DNA from: Limnospira platensis
GTDB taxonomy: Bacteria > Cyanobacteriota > Cyanobacteriia > Cyanobacteriales > Microcoleaceae
Reading direction: 5' to 3' (one strand)
Length of the DNA: 51,937 bases
Assembly (NCBI RefSeq): GCF_046480435.1
Contig: NZ_PKGC01000017.1
Shown here piece after piece: positions 18,577 to 27,452 of this stretch. The notes beneath the pieces are model-generated. The model searched no databases and was not told the origin of the DNA. It was given only the letters and a program-made list of their open reading frames with translations. The first letter of the stretch is position 1; every line of letters starts with the position of its first letter. A program made the translations under genes and the position numbers.

Positions 18577-19098
18577 TTAAAAGCCATCAGTCCCCGATCT
18601 AGGACGGTTCGGGACTAGACCCGATTGATTGAGAAAATCGTTCTGGGCGCTATTGTTTTGGTAGATACAGCTTACCTCTGCATCATCGTTCAGGTCTCCC
18701 GTATAGCCAAAGGTGTTCATTCGGTGTTTACAGTCTCTTTCCTCTTCCACGGTGATCAGGTTCCGCTGTCTCAGTAGAGCCCAGTTACTGGTCCGCAGAA
18801 CGCATCCTGGTTGCATCCTAGGTTGACCGACGAAAACGCTAAAGGGGTTCAGGGTGACAAATACCCGTAAATCTGTCACCATGGCACTGGCTCCGAATTT
18901 AACACAGATTTCTGGGTTGGGAGCGCTGCGATCAATGAATTCGCTGGATGCTACATTCTGGGGGGTTAGGGTGGCGGTGGAACTTATCGCCATACCTATA
19001 CCAATTCCCAACACCAGAACGCCTGCTATCACGGCCATAGCGGTATAGTTAAAGGCGGAAGCTATGGGAGATGTGGGCTTAGTTCTACGTTTCATGAG
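18577..19098 (-). CDS. DUF3172 family membrane-anchored protein
   Basis: About 173 residues starting MKRRTKP at ATG 19098; a TTG at 19119 is less likely. One N-terminal membrane segment (NYTAMAVIAGVLVLGIGIGMA) precedes the conserved part with SSEFIDRSAPNPEICVKFG, FVTLNPFSVFV, QPGCVLR and RDCKHRMNTFGYTGDL, which I recognise as cyanobacterial DUF3172. Four Cys residues in the soluble domain could form disulfides if it faces the periplasm. Function unknown. The stop is 6 bp from the stop of the convergent AMIN-domain gene. Confidence 0.82.
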   Translation of the reverse strand, partial: LMKRRTKPTSPIASAFNYTAMAVIAGVLVLGIGIGMAISSTATLTPQNVASSEFIDRSAPNPEICVKFGASAMVTDLRVFVTLNPFSVFVGQPRMQPGCVLRTSNWALLRQRNLITVEEERDCKHRMNTFGYTGDLNDDAEVSCIYQNNSAQNDFLNQSGLVPNRPRSGTDGF

Positions 19099-19215
19099 CT
19101 TTTGGAATACCGTGATCAATTTTTATTCTCTACCGAGAGCTGCATTTTAACGCTCTGCCTCCTATTGTAGACATGACGATCGCTCTTTGGTATTTGGCGG
19201 CGATAATTTCAGCGG

Positions 19216-20436
19216 TTAGGGTTTTTCAGCGCTAAACTTTTCTACACACCGCACAAACATTTCTACCCCCATACTTAGGGCGGTTTCGTCAAAGTCAAAC
19301 CGAGGATGATGGTGCGGATAAGCTAAATTGCGATCGCTATTAGCAGACCCCATGAAAAAATAACACCCCGGTACTTCTTGCAGGAAAAATGACATATCCT
19401 CACCTCCCATAGTCTGACATTTTGGCACTATCCCCGCTGGTGTTTCTACCACACATTCTGCTACACTTCTGACCAAATTGGCTAGGGATGGATCGTTAAT
19501 TACTGGGGGATAAGTTCGTTGATAATTTAACTCATATCTCGCCCCATGACTTTGACAAATTCCCGCCACAATTGACTCTATTCGGTTGCTAAAATAGTCA
19601 TGTAATTGACGATTAAAATAGCGGACTGTCCCCTTTATTGTCGCTTGGTCAGCAATCACATTATGAGCATCTCCAGCATGGAAATAACCCACAGTCACCA
19701 CAGCAGACTCTAAGGGGTCAACATTCCTGGCTACAATGGTTTGCAGGGTATTAACAATTTGGGAACCTAACAAGATTGCATCTATGGTTTGATGCGGCAT
19801 CCCTCCATGTCCCCCCTTCCCAAATATGCGACATTCAAAAATATCTACTGCCGCCATTAACGCACCAGCGCGCACCCCCACCGTCCCCAATGGCAAATTA
19901 TTCCACAAATGCAACCCCACAATTGCCTCAACATCAGGATTTTTTAACACCCCGGCTTTAATCATGGGTAATGCGCCGCCCGGCCCTTCTTCAGCAGGTT
20001 GGAATATGACTTTTATTGTACCACAAAAATCCTGTTTGTGTTGGGATAAATAATAGGCGGTTCCTAGGGCGATCGCTGTATGTCCGTCATGACCGCAAGC
20101 GTGCATAATTCCATCATGACAAGATTTATAACTTACCTCATTTTGTTCTTGAATAGGTAAAGCATCAAAATCTGCCCTAATTGCTAAAACTGGCCCCGGT
20201 TGACGACCTTCAATAATGGCTACAATTCCGGTTTCGGCAATTTGAGTTTGATGATTAATTCCCCACTCCCCTAGTTTTTCGGCAATAAACTTAGCCGTTA
20301 ATTTTTCTTGAAATGCTAACTCTGGGTATTGGTGAATATGTCGCCGCCAGCTAACTAACTGAGGCTGTAGTGCTTGAATTTCCGGGCGAATTTTCTCGGT
20401 GATCACCCGGTGGGGAGTGGAGACAGTTGCAGTCAT
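19216..20436 (-). CDS. M20 family amidohydrolase (N-acyl amino acid / IAA-amino acid hydrolase type)
   Basis: A 406-residue M20D metallopeptidase of the AmaA/ILR1/HipO group, which cleaves N-acyl or auxin-like amino acid conjugates. Metal-binding signatures are present: IRADFDALPIQE, MHACGHDGHTAIALG, FQPAEEGPGGALPMIK and GGEDMSFFLQEVPG. The dimerisation domain contains GKGGHGGMPH. ATG 20436 starts MTATVSTPHRV. It is monocistronic by position, divergent from the small secreted protein gene at 20632. Natural substrate is unknown. Confidence 0.93.
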   Translation of the reverse strand: MTATVSTPHRVITEKIRPEIQALQPQLVSWRRHIHQYPELAFQEKLTAKFIAEKLGEWGINHQTQIAETGIVAIIEGRQPGPVLAIRADFDALPIQEQNEVSYKSCHDGIMHACGHDGHTAIALGTAYYLSQHKQDFCGTIKVIFQPAEEGPGGALPMIKAGVLKNPDVEAIVGLHLWNNLPLGTVGVRAGALMAAVDIFECRIFGKGGHGGMPHQTIDAILLGSQIVNTLQTIVARNVDPLESAVVTVGYFHAGDAHNVIADQATIKGTVRYFNRQLHDYFSNRIESIVAGICQSHGARYELNYQRTYPPVINDPSLANLVRSVAECVVETPAGIVPKCQTMGGEDMSFFLQEVPGCYFFMGSANSDRNLAYPHHHPRFDFDETALSMGVEMFVRCVEKFSAEKP

Positions 20437-20631
20437 AGATGATTGATAATGGCAGTGGGTGTACTAATTTAATGATAATTTTAGCAGATGATCAGCCCTA
20501 GGGGAATTTTGCCTGTTTCTGGCTTCGGGCGATCAAAACCGACAGCGATCGCGATAAAATTGGAGTGGTGCTATCCTGGGTAATTATTAGCCCGGCTAAC
20601 CACCATCACCATTATATGTCAGATTAGACCT

Positions 20632-21144
20632 ATGTTAAATTATTCGCGGATTTTCTTAATCTCAGCATTAGGACTGGGAACCTTCTTCCCCAACCAAGCT
20701 ATATCAGTTCCCCATATAGTTACTGGATCTCCATTGCTATTAGCCCAAAATCAGCCATTCCAAATTAGTGGCATCCAAATAGTTAAAAATGAAACCCTAA
20801 CAGCGGGAAGTTATACCGTAGAAGGGCGACTGATTAATTATAGTTCTGACGTAATGCGATCGCTACAAGTAGTTTATCGTTTATACCGCCAGGAAGGTGA
20901 TACTTTAGTAGAAGTCGAAAGCCACGAAGCTACCGTTATTCCCGGGGAGTTACAACCCGGAGAAACTGGGAAGTTTGGCTGGGCTTTTTCCGAGGTTCCC
21001 CAAGTTTTTTTCATAGAAGCGATCGTCTCCGAAAACGGAACCACAGAAGTTAATCAGTGCTATGCTGACGGTTTAGCTAGGCGAGAAATGTGCAGACTTC
21101 AGCTTAATTCTCAAGCCGTTTATCCCCTCACCATCAAACACTAA
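20632..21144 (+). CDS. Secreted hypothetical protein with signal peptide
   Basis: A 170-residue protein with an N-terminal hydrophobic signal (MLNYSRIFLISALGLGTFF) and probable cleavage before the LLAQNQPFQISG region. The mature part is all-beta in appearance (ISGIQIVKNETLTAGSYTVE, SLQVVYRLYRQEGD, LQPGETGKFGWAF) and resembles FxLYD/immunoglobulin-like domains that describe change-in-length beta sandwiches. Two Cys (QCYADG and REMCRLQ) may form a disulfide. It lies 25 bp before pip and may be co-transcribed with it. No function assigned. Confidence 0.7.
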   Translation: MLNYSRIFLISALGLGTFFPNQAISVPHIVTGSPLLLAQNQPFQISGIQIVKNETLTAGSYTVEGRLINYSSDVMRSLQVVYRLYRQEGDTLVEVESHEATVIPGELQPGETGKFGWAFSEVPQVFFIEAIVSENGTTEVNQCYADGLARREMCRLQLNSQAVYPLTIKH

Positions 21145-21169
21145 TTACCAACCTTCTGATAACTCGAAA

Positions 21170-22117
21170 ATGAACCAACTTTACCCTCCCATAGAACCCT
21201 ACGCCGAAGGAAAACTACAAGTTAGTTCCTTGCATACCATTTATTTTGAACAGTCCGGGAACCCAAAAGGTAAACCCGTTGTCATCCTTCATGGCGGACC
21301 CGGCGGCGGATGCTTACCAGAATATCGTCAATATTTTGACCCGGAAAAGTGGCGAATTATCATGTTTGACCAACGGGGATGCGGTCAAAGTATCCCCCAT
21401 GCAGAATTAGAAGAAAATACGACTTGGCATTTAGTAGAAGATATCGATCACCTGCGAAATCACCTAAATATTAACAGTTGGGTGGTGTTTGGTGGTAGTT
21501 GGGGAAGCACCCTATCCCTAGCCTATAGTCAGACTTACCCCCAGCATTGTCGGGGGTTAATTTTGCGGGGTATTTTCATGTTAAGAAAAGCCGAACTACA
21601 ATGGTTTTATCAGGAGGGCGCAAGCTATATTTTTCCAGATGCTTGGGAGGAATATATTAAACCTATTCCCCCAGAAGAACGTCACGATTTAATCTCGGCT
21701 TATTATCGTCGTTTAACCAGTGATGACCCCCAGATACAATTGGCGGCGGCTAAGGCTTGGTCAATTTGGGAAGCGAGCACCAGTAAATTATTACCAGATC
21801 AGCATTTAATCGAAAGATTTGGTGATGGCAATTTTGCCACGGCTTTCGCTAGAATTGAATGCCACTATTTTGTCAATCAAGGTTTTTTTGAATCGGAAGA
21901 CCAACTATTAGTTAATGTTGAGAGTATCCGTCATATTCCAGGGGCGATCGTTCAGGGTCGTTATGATGTAGTTTGTCCCATGAAAACCGCCTGGGAATTG
22001 CATCAGGCTTGGCCAGAAGCGGAGTTAATTATTATTCCTGATGCTGGACATTCCATGAGTGAACCAGGCATTCAAAAAGCCCTAATTGACATATCAGATA
22101 AATTTGCCACTTTATAG
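21170..22117 (+). CDS. pip: Proline iminopeptidase
   Basis: Alpha/beta-hydrolase of the S33 family that removes N-terminal proline from peptides. The 315-residue length is normal. HGGPGGGCLP forms the oxyanion region, the nucleophile Ser is in FGGSWGSTLS, and the catalytic Asp and His are in GRYDVVCP and PDAGHSMSEPG. WEYYQ-type cap residues are replaced by WSIWEASTS, which is usual for this subgroup. ATG 21170 gives MNQLYPPIEPY. A hairpin CCCTCTCC/GGAGAGGG at 22126-22148 follows and may end the transcript. Confidence 0.94.
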   Translation: MNQLYPPIEPYAEGKLQVSSLHTIYFEQSGNPKGKPVVILHGGPGGGCLPEYRQYFDPEKWRIIMFDQRGCGQSIPHAELEENTTWHLVEDIDHLRNHLNINSWVVFGGSWGSTLSLAYSQTYPQHCRGLILRGIFMLRKAELQWFYQEGASYIFPDAWEEYIKPIPPEERHDLISAYYRRLTSDDPQIQLAAAKAWSIWEASTSKLLPDQHLIERFGDGNFATAFARIECHYFVNQGFFESEDQLLVNVESIRHIPGAIVQGRYDVVCPMKTAWELHQAWPEAELIIIPDAGHSMSEPGIQKALIDISDKFATL

Positions 22118-22125
22118 GTTAACTG

Positions 22126-22148
22126 CCCTCTCCCAGTGTAGGAGAGGG
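22126..22148. repeat. Short hairpin after pip
   Basis: CCCTCTCC-cagtgta-GGAGAGGG, an 8-bp perfect stem. There is no T tract. A related CCCTCTCC-rich stretch occurs at 34996-35032, so this may be a dispersed short repeat rather than a terminator. Confidence 0.5.
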
Positions 22149-22191
22149 GTTAGGATGGATATAACGGGGGTATGATGCACCGGAGGGGGGA

Positions 22192-23190
22192 TTAATTCAG
22201 GTTTTCGAGTTTGATGCGAGGGTCTACTGATTTTAACAATAAATCCGCCAAAAGATTACCCAGAATCAGCATAACAGCACCCATCATTAAACTAGCCATA
22301 ACTAGATAAAGGTCTTGTTGTCTAACTGCTTCTAAAGTTAACCTTCCTAGTCCCGGCCAGTTAAAAAAGGTTTCGGCAATAAAAGCGCCACCTAACAAAC
22401 TAGCGAATTCAAATCCTAATAAGGTAATTAAAGGATTGATGGCATTTCGGAGAGCGTGAACATAAATAACTCGGTTTTCTGGGAGACCTTTAGCGCGCGC
22501 AGTTTGGATATAGTCTTGACGTAAAACATCGAGTAATTGACCGCGCATGAGTCGCTGTAGACCGGCGAAACTGGTGATACTTAAAGCCAAAGTTGGTAAA
22601 ATCATGTGCCAAGCAATATCACCGATTTTCCCCAGGAGAGACAAATCAGGATAGTCTATGCTGGTCATACCTCCAACGGGAAAGAGGGGGGAGGTTTTTT
22701 GTGCTAAAAATAGTAACAGTAAGGCGGTGATGAAACTGGGGAATCCTTGGCCAGTGTAGCTGATCACTTGTAAGGTGCGATCGACTCGGCGGTTTTGATT
22801 AACTGCGGCTAAAATTCCTAGGGGAAGTGCGATCGCCCAAGTTATAATTAGGGAAGAAATAGCTAACAACAAGGTAGCGGGGACTCTTTCCCAGAGTAAA
22901 TCAGTGACCGATCGCTGATTTTCAAAACTATAGCCAAAGTTCCCCCTAGTGACAATTTGGGTAAGCCAATTCCAATATTGGATAATAGGAGGTTGGTCTA
23001 ATCCGAATTGTTCTCTAAACTGATTGAGAGTTTCCTGGGAAATTTGGGGATTATTGATATATTTATCAAGATAATCACCCGGAGCCAGTTGGACGATGAC
23101 AAAACACAGTACAGAAGCCAATAGCAGAGTAATCAGCGCCTGAAAAAGTCGTTTCGCCACATACAAGAAGTTATCATAGTCAATGCTCAT
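22192..23190 (-). CDS. ABC transporter permease, DppB/OppB type
   Basis: A 332-residue inner-membrane permease of the peptide/nickel ABC importer group. It has the N-terminal hallmark (YVAKRLFQALITLLLASVL followed by VQLAPGDYLDKY) and six predicted membrane helices. The EAA loop that contacts the ATPase is around RQDYIQTARAKGLPENRVIYVHALRNAINPLI. No binding protein, second permease or ATPase lies next to it, so the partners must be elsewhere, as is usual in cyanobacteria. It starts 3 bp after the apt stop, so the two are surely co-transcribed. Substrate unknown. Confidence 0.9.
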   Translation of the reverse strand: MSIDYDNFLYVAKRLFQALITLLLASVLCFVIVQLAPGDYLDKYINNPQISQETLNQFREQFGLDQPPIIQYWNWLTQIVTRGNFGYSFENQRSVTDLLWERVPATLLLAISSLIITWAIALPLGILAAVNQNRRVDRTLQVISYTGQGFPSFITALLLLFLAQKTSPLFPVGGMTSIDYPDLSLLGKIGDIAWHMILPTLALSITSFAGLQRLMRGQLLDVLRQDYIQTARAKGLPENRVIYVHALRNAINPLITLLGFEFASLLGGAFIAETFFNWPGLGRLTLEAVRQQDLYLVMASLMMGAVMLILGNLLADLLLKSVDPRIKLENLN

Positions 23191-23193
23191 ATT

Positions 23194-23709
23194 TCAGTCA
23201 TAATCAATTAAAGTGACAATAGGGACATCAGGTAATTGATTTCGTCCCCCCAAAGCCTTTAACTCGATGATAAAAGCAAAACCCACCAAATGACACTGAG
23301 CCTCTTGTACCAATTGAGCCGTCGCCGCTGCCGTCCCCCCGGTAGCTATCAGATCATCAACAATCAGAACCCTGCTACCTGGTGGCATGGCATCAATGTG
23401 CATTTCCAGGCGATCGCTCCCATATTCTAACTGGTATTGTGCAGCGATGACCTGTCCTGGTAACTTGCCAGGTTTTCGCACGGGGATAAACCCACAACCC
23501 AACTGATAAGCCAGGGGAACCCCAAACAGAAACCCACGGGACTCCATACCCACGACATAATCCGGGGAGAGGCGATCGCACTTATCCTTCAAAGTATCAA
23601 TGGTATAGCGCAAGCCCTGAGAGTCCCTTAACAGGGTAGTAATATCTCTAAAGACAATACCGGGCTTAGGAAAATCTGGGATATCGCGAATAAAAGATTT
23701 AAGATCCAT
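23194..23709 (-). CDS. apt: Adenine phosphoribosyltransferase
   Basis: Purine salvage enzyme making AMP from adenine and PRPP. The 171-residue length, the N-terminal MDLKSFIRDIPDFPKPGIVF, the flexible loop MESRGFLFGVPLAYQ and the PRPP loop VLIVDDLIATGGTAAA are all diagnostic. ATG 23709 is the only reasonable start. The downstream permease gene begins 3 bp after its stop; coupling of apt with a DppB-type permease may be coincidental. It is divergent from the DUF3038 gene. Confidence 0.96.
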   Translation of the reverse strand: MDLKSFIRDIPDFPKPGIVFRDITTLLRDSQGLRYTIDTLKDKCDRLSPDYVVGMESRGFLFGVPLAYQLGCGFIPVRKPGKLPGQVIAAQYQLEYGSDRLEMHIDAMPPGSRVLIVDDLIATGGTAAATAQLVQEAQCHLVGFAFIIELKALGGRNQLPDVPIVTLIDYD

Positions 23710-23790
23710 CAGGGTAATGTAAATATTAGGAGATTTGCTAACCAGTCTTTAACTATATATTGTCTTGGAATCGATGTTGCTGTGAGCATA

Positions 23791-24396
23791 ATGCAAGTAC
23801 AACCCTACCAAACTAATTTAAACCCAGTCATATTAGACAGTTTGCCGGATATACCCATCTCCGACAAAGGATGTCCCCGTCGGGCGCGATTACAAATCGA
23901 CCTGATGTTACTAGCCATTGAAGCCCTGGCCCTAGGGAGTTCGGAACGAATGCTGGTCAAGATATCGGAGTTAGAATTGCAAGGAATTATCCCCAATCGA
24001 GTCGTGTTATGGCGACTGCGTAGCACCAACCCCCTGCGACGCTACAGCCAACGACAACCCCTGACTCTGAAAGAAGCTAAAGCCTTAGTGGTGATTATTG
24101 CTATGATGAGTCGAGAGTTAACAGTGAGAATCCGCCAGTTGCTGATTGACTTTGAGCAAATGCAGCGCAAGCAAATCCCCATAGAACAGCATTTGCAATT
24201 GTATAGCTATCTGGAAAGGTTCCAGGCTCACTTCCGTAGTCGGATGAATCCGAGGCGCGCGGGTGTAATTGCTTACAACTCCCCAGAGAAAGTAAATGAT
24301 TTGGCGATCGCTTTGCTGGGAAAATTGCTATTCTGTACAGGCACTGCAGGGATGCAACGGTTTTGGATCAGTCTGTTTGATGGAGAGATAGCATGA
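23791..24396 (+). CDS. DUF3038 family protein
   Basis: About 201 residues starting at ATG 23791 (MQVQPYQTN); a GTG at 23782 would add three. It is mostly helical with a basic middle (RRARLQIDLMLLAIEALALGSSERM and VLWRLRSTNPLRRY), and I recognise it as cyanobacterial DUF3038. No catalytic signature is visible. The stop codon overlaps the next start as ATGA, so it is translationally coupled to the DUF4335 gene, with which it is generally paired in cyanobacteria. Confidence 0.82.
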   Translation: MQVQPYQTNLNPVILDSLPDIPISDKGCPRRARLQIDLMLLAIEALALGSSERMLVKISELELQGIIPNRVVLWRLRSTNPLRRYSQRQPLTLKEAKALVVIIAMMSRELTVRIRQLLIDFEQMQRKQIPIEQHLQLYSYLERFQAHFRSRMNPRRAGVIAYNSPEKVNDLAIALLGKLLFCTGTAGMQRFWISLFDGEIA

Positions 24397-25475
24397 CGAT
24401 TATACGTCAGTACAGTTTGCCTAACTGCAAGCTGATTTTGCATGGGTTGAGTAGTCCCACAGATAATACCTCAGAAACTCGGCCCCGTTTATCGCTATTG
24501 ATGAATGCGGAGTGCCATTTTGTCGGTTATCCTCAGCCTATTGTGGGGGGGAAAGAGTTTTTCGAGTGCTTACTGCAACAGGTGAATCAATACGCCCAAG
24601 AGTTTCTCAGCGGCGTATCACATCCCCCCTCTGCTAACACTGCTGCTGAGGTTCCCATGGTGGAGTTACGCAGACTAGACAGCAATTTACACCGCCTGAT
24701 TGTCCGTAATACCCCCGTTGATGGGGATTCCCAGATGAAAACCGATCCTACATCCCCTGTGGAATTAGATTTAACCACGGTGCAGTTATTTGATTTGGTG
24801 GAAGCAGTGGATCAGTTTTTAGCTGATTCTGGGACTTTACCTGAGCTTTCGTTACAGTTAAAAGCTATTCCTAAGCGTTATACTAAACCAGAGCAATCTG
24901 TTGCCCAAAGAGCTATACCAGCAGCGGTAGGTGTGTCAGGATTGGCTATTGCGGCGATCGCATTATTTGCTCTGCCAGTTCCAGAGTTGAGGCGACCCCT
25001 AGAACCTAATCCTCAAGAGTCCACAGAAACCCAACCCCCATCAGAAACTGAAAGACGACCATCAGCCGGACAATCTCCACCACAGGGAGTTAATACAGAC
25101 CCAGACGGGGAAAATCTCACTGTCGGTGAACCCGGTGCTACCATTCCCTTACAACCCAATTTAGTCTCACCCCCATCTATTGATGACCCCCAGGAAATTG
25201 AGAGATTACAGCGAGAATTGTTTGTTCAGATAAACCAGGCATGGGTTGCTCGCATTAACCGAACCCTAGTTTATCGGGTTACAGTAGCCAGTGATGGCAA
25301 AATTATAGATTATGAAGCAGTTGACGATGTTACCCCAGAGGAAGAGGCTCCTATTCCTTTATCAGAGTTACGCTTTCAGCAGGTAGGACCTGACCCAGCA
25401 GAACCCCAAGCAGATATGATGGTGATATTTAATCATCCCGGAGGTCCGTTAGAAGTGCGTCCTTGGCAAGACTGA
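24393..25475 (+). CDS. DUF4335 family membrane protein
   Basis: A 360-residue protein. The N-terminal DUF4335 domain (about 1-165) begins IRQYSLPNCKLILHGLSS and includes RPRLSLLMNAECHF. A single membrane helix lies at about 175-195 (VGVSGLAIAAIALFALPVPE), then a Pro/Glu/Thr-rich linker, and a C-terminal globular domain of about 90 residues (QVNQAWVARINRTLVYRVTVASDG region). It would have one domain on each side of the inner membrane or thylakoid membrane. Start overlaps DUF3038 by 4 bp; the stop is 32 bp before the OmpA-like start. Function unknown. Confidence 0.82.
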   Translation: MTIIRQYSLPNCKLILHGLSSPTDNTSETRPRLSLLMNAECHFVGYPQPIVGGKEFFECLLQQVNQYAQEFLSGVSHPPSANTAAEVPMVELRRLDSNLHRLIVRNTPVDGDSQMKTDPTSPVELDLTTVQLFDLVEAVDQFLADSGTLPELSLQLKAIPKRYTKPEQSVAQRAIPAAVGVSGLAIAAIALFALPVPELRRPLEPNPQESTETQPPSETERRPSAGQSPPQGVNTDPDGENLTVGEPGATIPLQPNLVSPPSIDDPQEIERLQRELFVQINQAWVARINRTLVYRVTVASDGKIIDYEAVDDVTPEEEAPIPLSELRFQQVGPDPAEPQADMMVIFNHPGGPLEVRPWQD

Positions 25476-25507
25476 TAACCATTCGCAAGGCAATTGAGGG
25501 TAAATTC

Positions 25508-26365
25508 ATGGCAGATCCAAAACCAAGTAAATCTTCCCCTAAATCCAATTCCGGGGTTTTGGTGGGGCTGTTGTCCTTCATTTTTCGTCTGTTATTGTTG
25601 GGGGTAGGCGGTGCTGTGGCTTGGCTACTGGGAATGGCTGTGGCTCAAGTTTACCCAAACACCAGTTCGGAAATGCCCCTAACTGAACAGTTACTGAGGC
25701 GATCGCCAGAATATCAACCCTCTTTCCCAGCCCCAGAAACTCCGTTGACCCCGACTCCGACCCCGCCGCCTACGGGATTAACTCCAGAAGTCCAACAAAC
25801 CTTACAACCCCAACTCCAACAATTACAGCAAGATCTCAATGCCTTGATCGGTCGCACCGCCGCCCTAGAAATTCAAATCGGTAATAGTCGGCCCGCAGAA
25901 ACCTTGGAGAGGCGCTTACAAATTATAGAACAGCAATTAACAGCCCCTAGTTCCCCGGAGGCGGAAAATATACCGCCACCAACTCCCCGCACTGCTAGGT
26001 CTAGATCTGGAAATGGTTTGATCATGACTTTACCCAGTGATATTTTATTTAACCCAGGTAGTAGCACATTGCGCCCTGGGGCTAATGTTATCCTTGATAA
26101 CTTGATTCCAGATCTGCAAAACTATCGGGGGGCAGTAGTGCGGGTGGCAGGTCATACTGATGATAGTGGCAGCCGTCAGCAAAATCTGGTTTTGTCCTCG
26201 GCACAGGCTGAAGCAATTGTGCAATACCTATCTAATGCTGTGGACGATCAGGCTTATCATTGGGTGGCGATCGGTTATGGTATGACTCGCCCAGCGTTGG
26301 AAAATACCTCGGACATCAATAGACAACTTAACCGCCGCATTGAAGTTGCCATTACCCCCCCCTGA
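25508..26365 (+). CDS. OmpA-family (MotB-like) peptidoglycan-binding protein
   Basis: About 285 residues. I start at ATG 25508 because GAGGG lies 8-12 bases upstream; the frame opens earlier at 25463 but overlaps DUF4335. A single N-terminal helix (VGLLSFIFRLLLLGVGGAVAWLLGMAVA, split here as residues about 18-46) is uncleaved and anchors it in the inner membrane. A Pro/Thr linker and a short coiled coil (LQPQLQQLQQDLNALIGRTA) lead to a C-terminal OmpA domain with FNPGSSTLRPGA, VRVAGHTDDSGS and NRQLNRRIEVAI, which binds peptidoglycan. Layout resembles MotB/TolR rather than an outer-membrane porin. Third gene of a DUF3038-DUF4335-OmpA set. Confidence 0.88.
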   Translation: MADPKPSKSSPKSNSGVLVGLLSFIFRLLLLGVGGAVAWLLGMAVAQVYPNTSSEMPLTEQLLRRSPEYQPSFPAPETPLTPTPTPPPTGLTPEVQQTLQPQLQQLQQDLNALIGRTAALEIQIGNSRPAETLERRLQIIEQQLTAPSSPEAENIPPPTPRTARSRSGNGLIMTLPSDILFNPGSSTLRPGANVILDNLIPDLQNYRGAVVRVAGHTDDSGSRQQNLVLSSAQAEAIVQYLSNAVDDQAYHWVAIGYGMTRPALENTSDINRQLNRRIEVAITPP

Positions 26366-26400
26366 AAAACCTAAATCTAAACACAAAGGAAAGTTGATAC

Positions 26401-27384
26401 ATGAGACTGGTTTTTTTTGGTACGCCTGAGTTTGCTGTGCCTAGTTTGCAGCGATTATTGACTGATGAGCAATTTCAGGTGGTTGGGGTGGTTACTCAAC
26501 CAGATAAACGACGGGGACGTGGTAGCAAAACTAGCCCTTCCCCGGTAAAGGCGATCGCCATGGGTGCAGGTTTACCGGTTTGGCAACCCCGTCGCATTAA
26601 AAAAGATCCACAAACTTTAGCTAACTTGCGGGAAGTTGAAGCTGATGTTTTTGTGGTAGTCGCTTATGGACAAATCCTATCCCTGGAACTTTTGCAGATC
26701 CCTAAATTAGGATGTGTCAACGCTCACGGCTCGATTTTACCAAAATATCGCGGAGCGGCACCTATTCAGTGGTGCTTATATCATGGGGAGACTGAAACCG
26801 GAATTACTACCATGTTGATGGATGAAGGCATGGACACAGGCCCCATGCTATTGAAGAGTTACACCCCCATTAGTTGGGAAGACCAAGCGGCTAATTTGGC
26901 CGAACGTCTGGCTCATATGGCGGCGGAACTTTTAACCGAGACTTTGCTACAAATGCGATCGCAAACTATACAACCTATTCCCCAAGATCATACTCAAGCT
27001 ACATTAGCGCCTCTCATTAAGCCAGAAGATTATCAACTTGATTGGTCAAAATCTGCACCCGCCCTCCATAACCAAATTAGAGCCTTTTATCCCCATTGTG
27101 TCACTACCTTTAGGGGACAAAGTTTGAAAATTAGCGGCTCGGTTCCCTTGGGTTCTGTTCCCCAAACAGAATTGCCTCCACCATTGGCTCGTTTGTCTAC
27201 CGCCGATATTAACCCCGGTAAAATTGGCGAAATTGTGGCGATCGCCAAACGCTTCGGCCCAATTGTTCAGACCGGGTCAGGATACCTATTGGTTTCCGAA
27301 GTCAAGTTACCCGGAAAACGGGTTCAGTCCGGTTGGGATTTTGTCAATGGCACTCGTGTAGCGATCGGAGAAATTCTTGATTAA
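26401..27384 (+). CDS. fmt: Methionyl-tRNA formyltransferase
   Basis: Transfers formyl from 10-formyl-THF to initiator Met-tRNA. The 327 residues start MRLVFFGTPEFAVPSLQ at ATG 26401 with AAGGAAAG upstream. The catalytic core includes VNAHGSILPKYRGAAPIQW (usual Asn-His pair) and TGITTMLMDEGMDTGPML; the C-terminal OB-fold tRNA-binding domain ends with GWDFVNGTRVAIGE. It lies 35 bp after the OmpA-like gene, probably in the same transcript. No deformylase gene is adjacent. Confidence 0.97.
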   Translation: MRLVFFGTPEFAVPSLQRLLTDEQFQVVGVVTQPDKRRGRGSKTSPSPVKAIAMGAGLPVWQPRRIKKDPQTLANLREVEADVFVVVAYGQILSLELLQIPKLGCVNAHGSILPKYRGAAPIQWCLYHGETETGITTMLMDEGMDTGPMLLKSYTPISWEDQAANLAERLAHMAAELLTETLLQMRSQTIQPIPQDHTQATLAPLIKPEDYQLDWSKSAPALHNQIRAFYPHCVTTFRGQSLKISGSVPLGSVPQTELPPPLARLSTADINPGKIGEIVAIAKRFGPIVQTGSGYLLVSEVKLPGKRVQSGWDFVNGTRVAIGEILD

Positions 27385-27452
27385 AATTAGAACTATGCAA
27401 CCCCAATAATTTGTGTAAGTTTAAATACACCTACTAGCATTAAGAGACTAAT

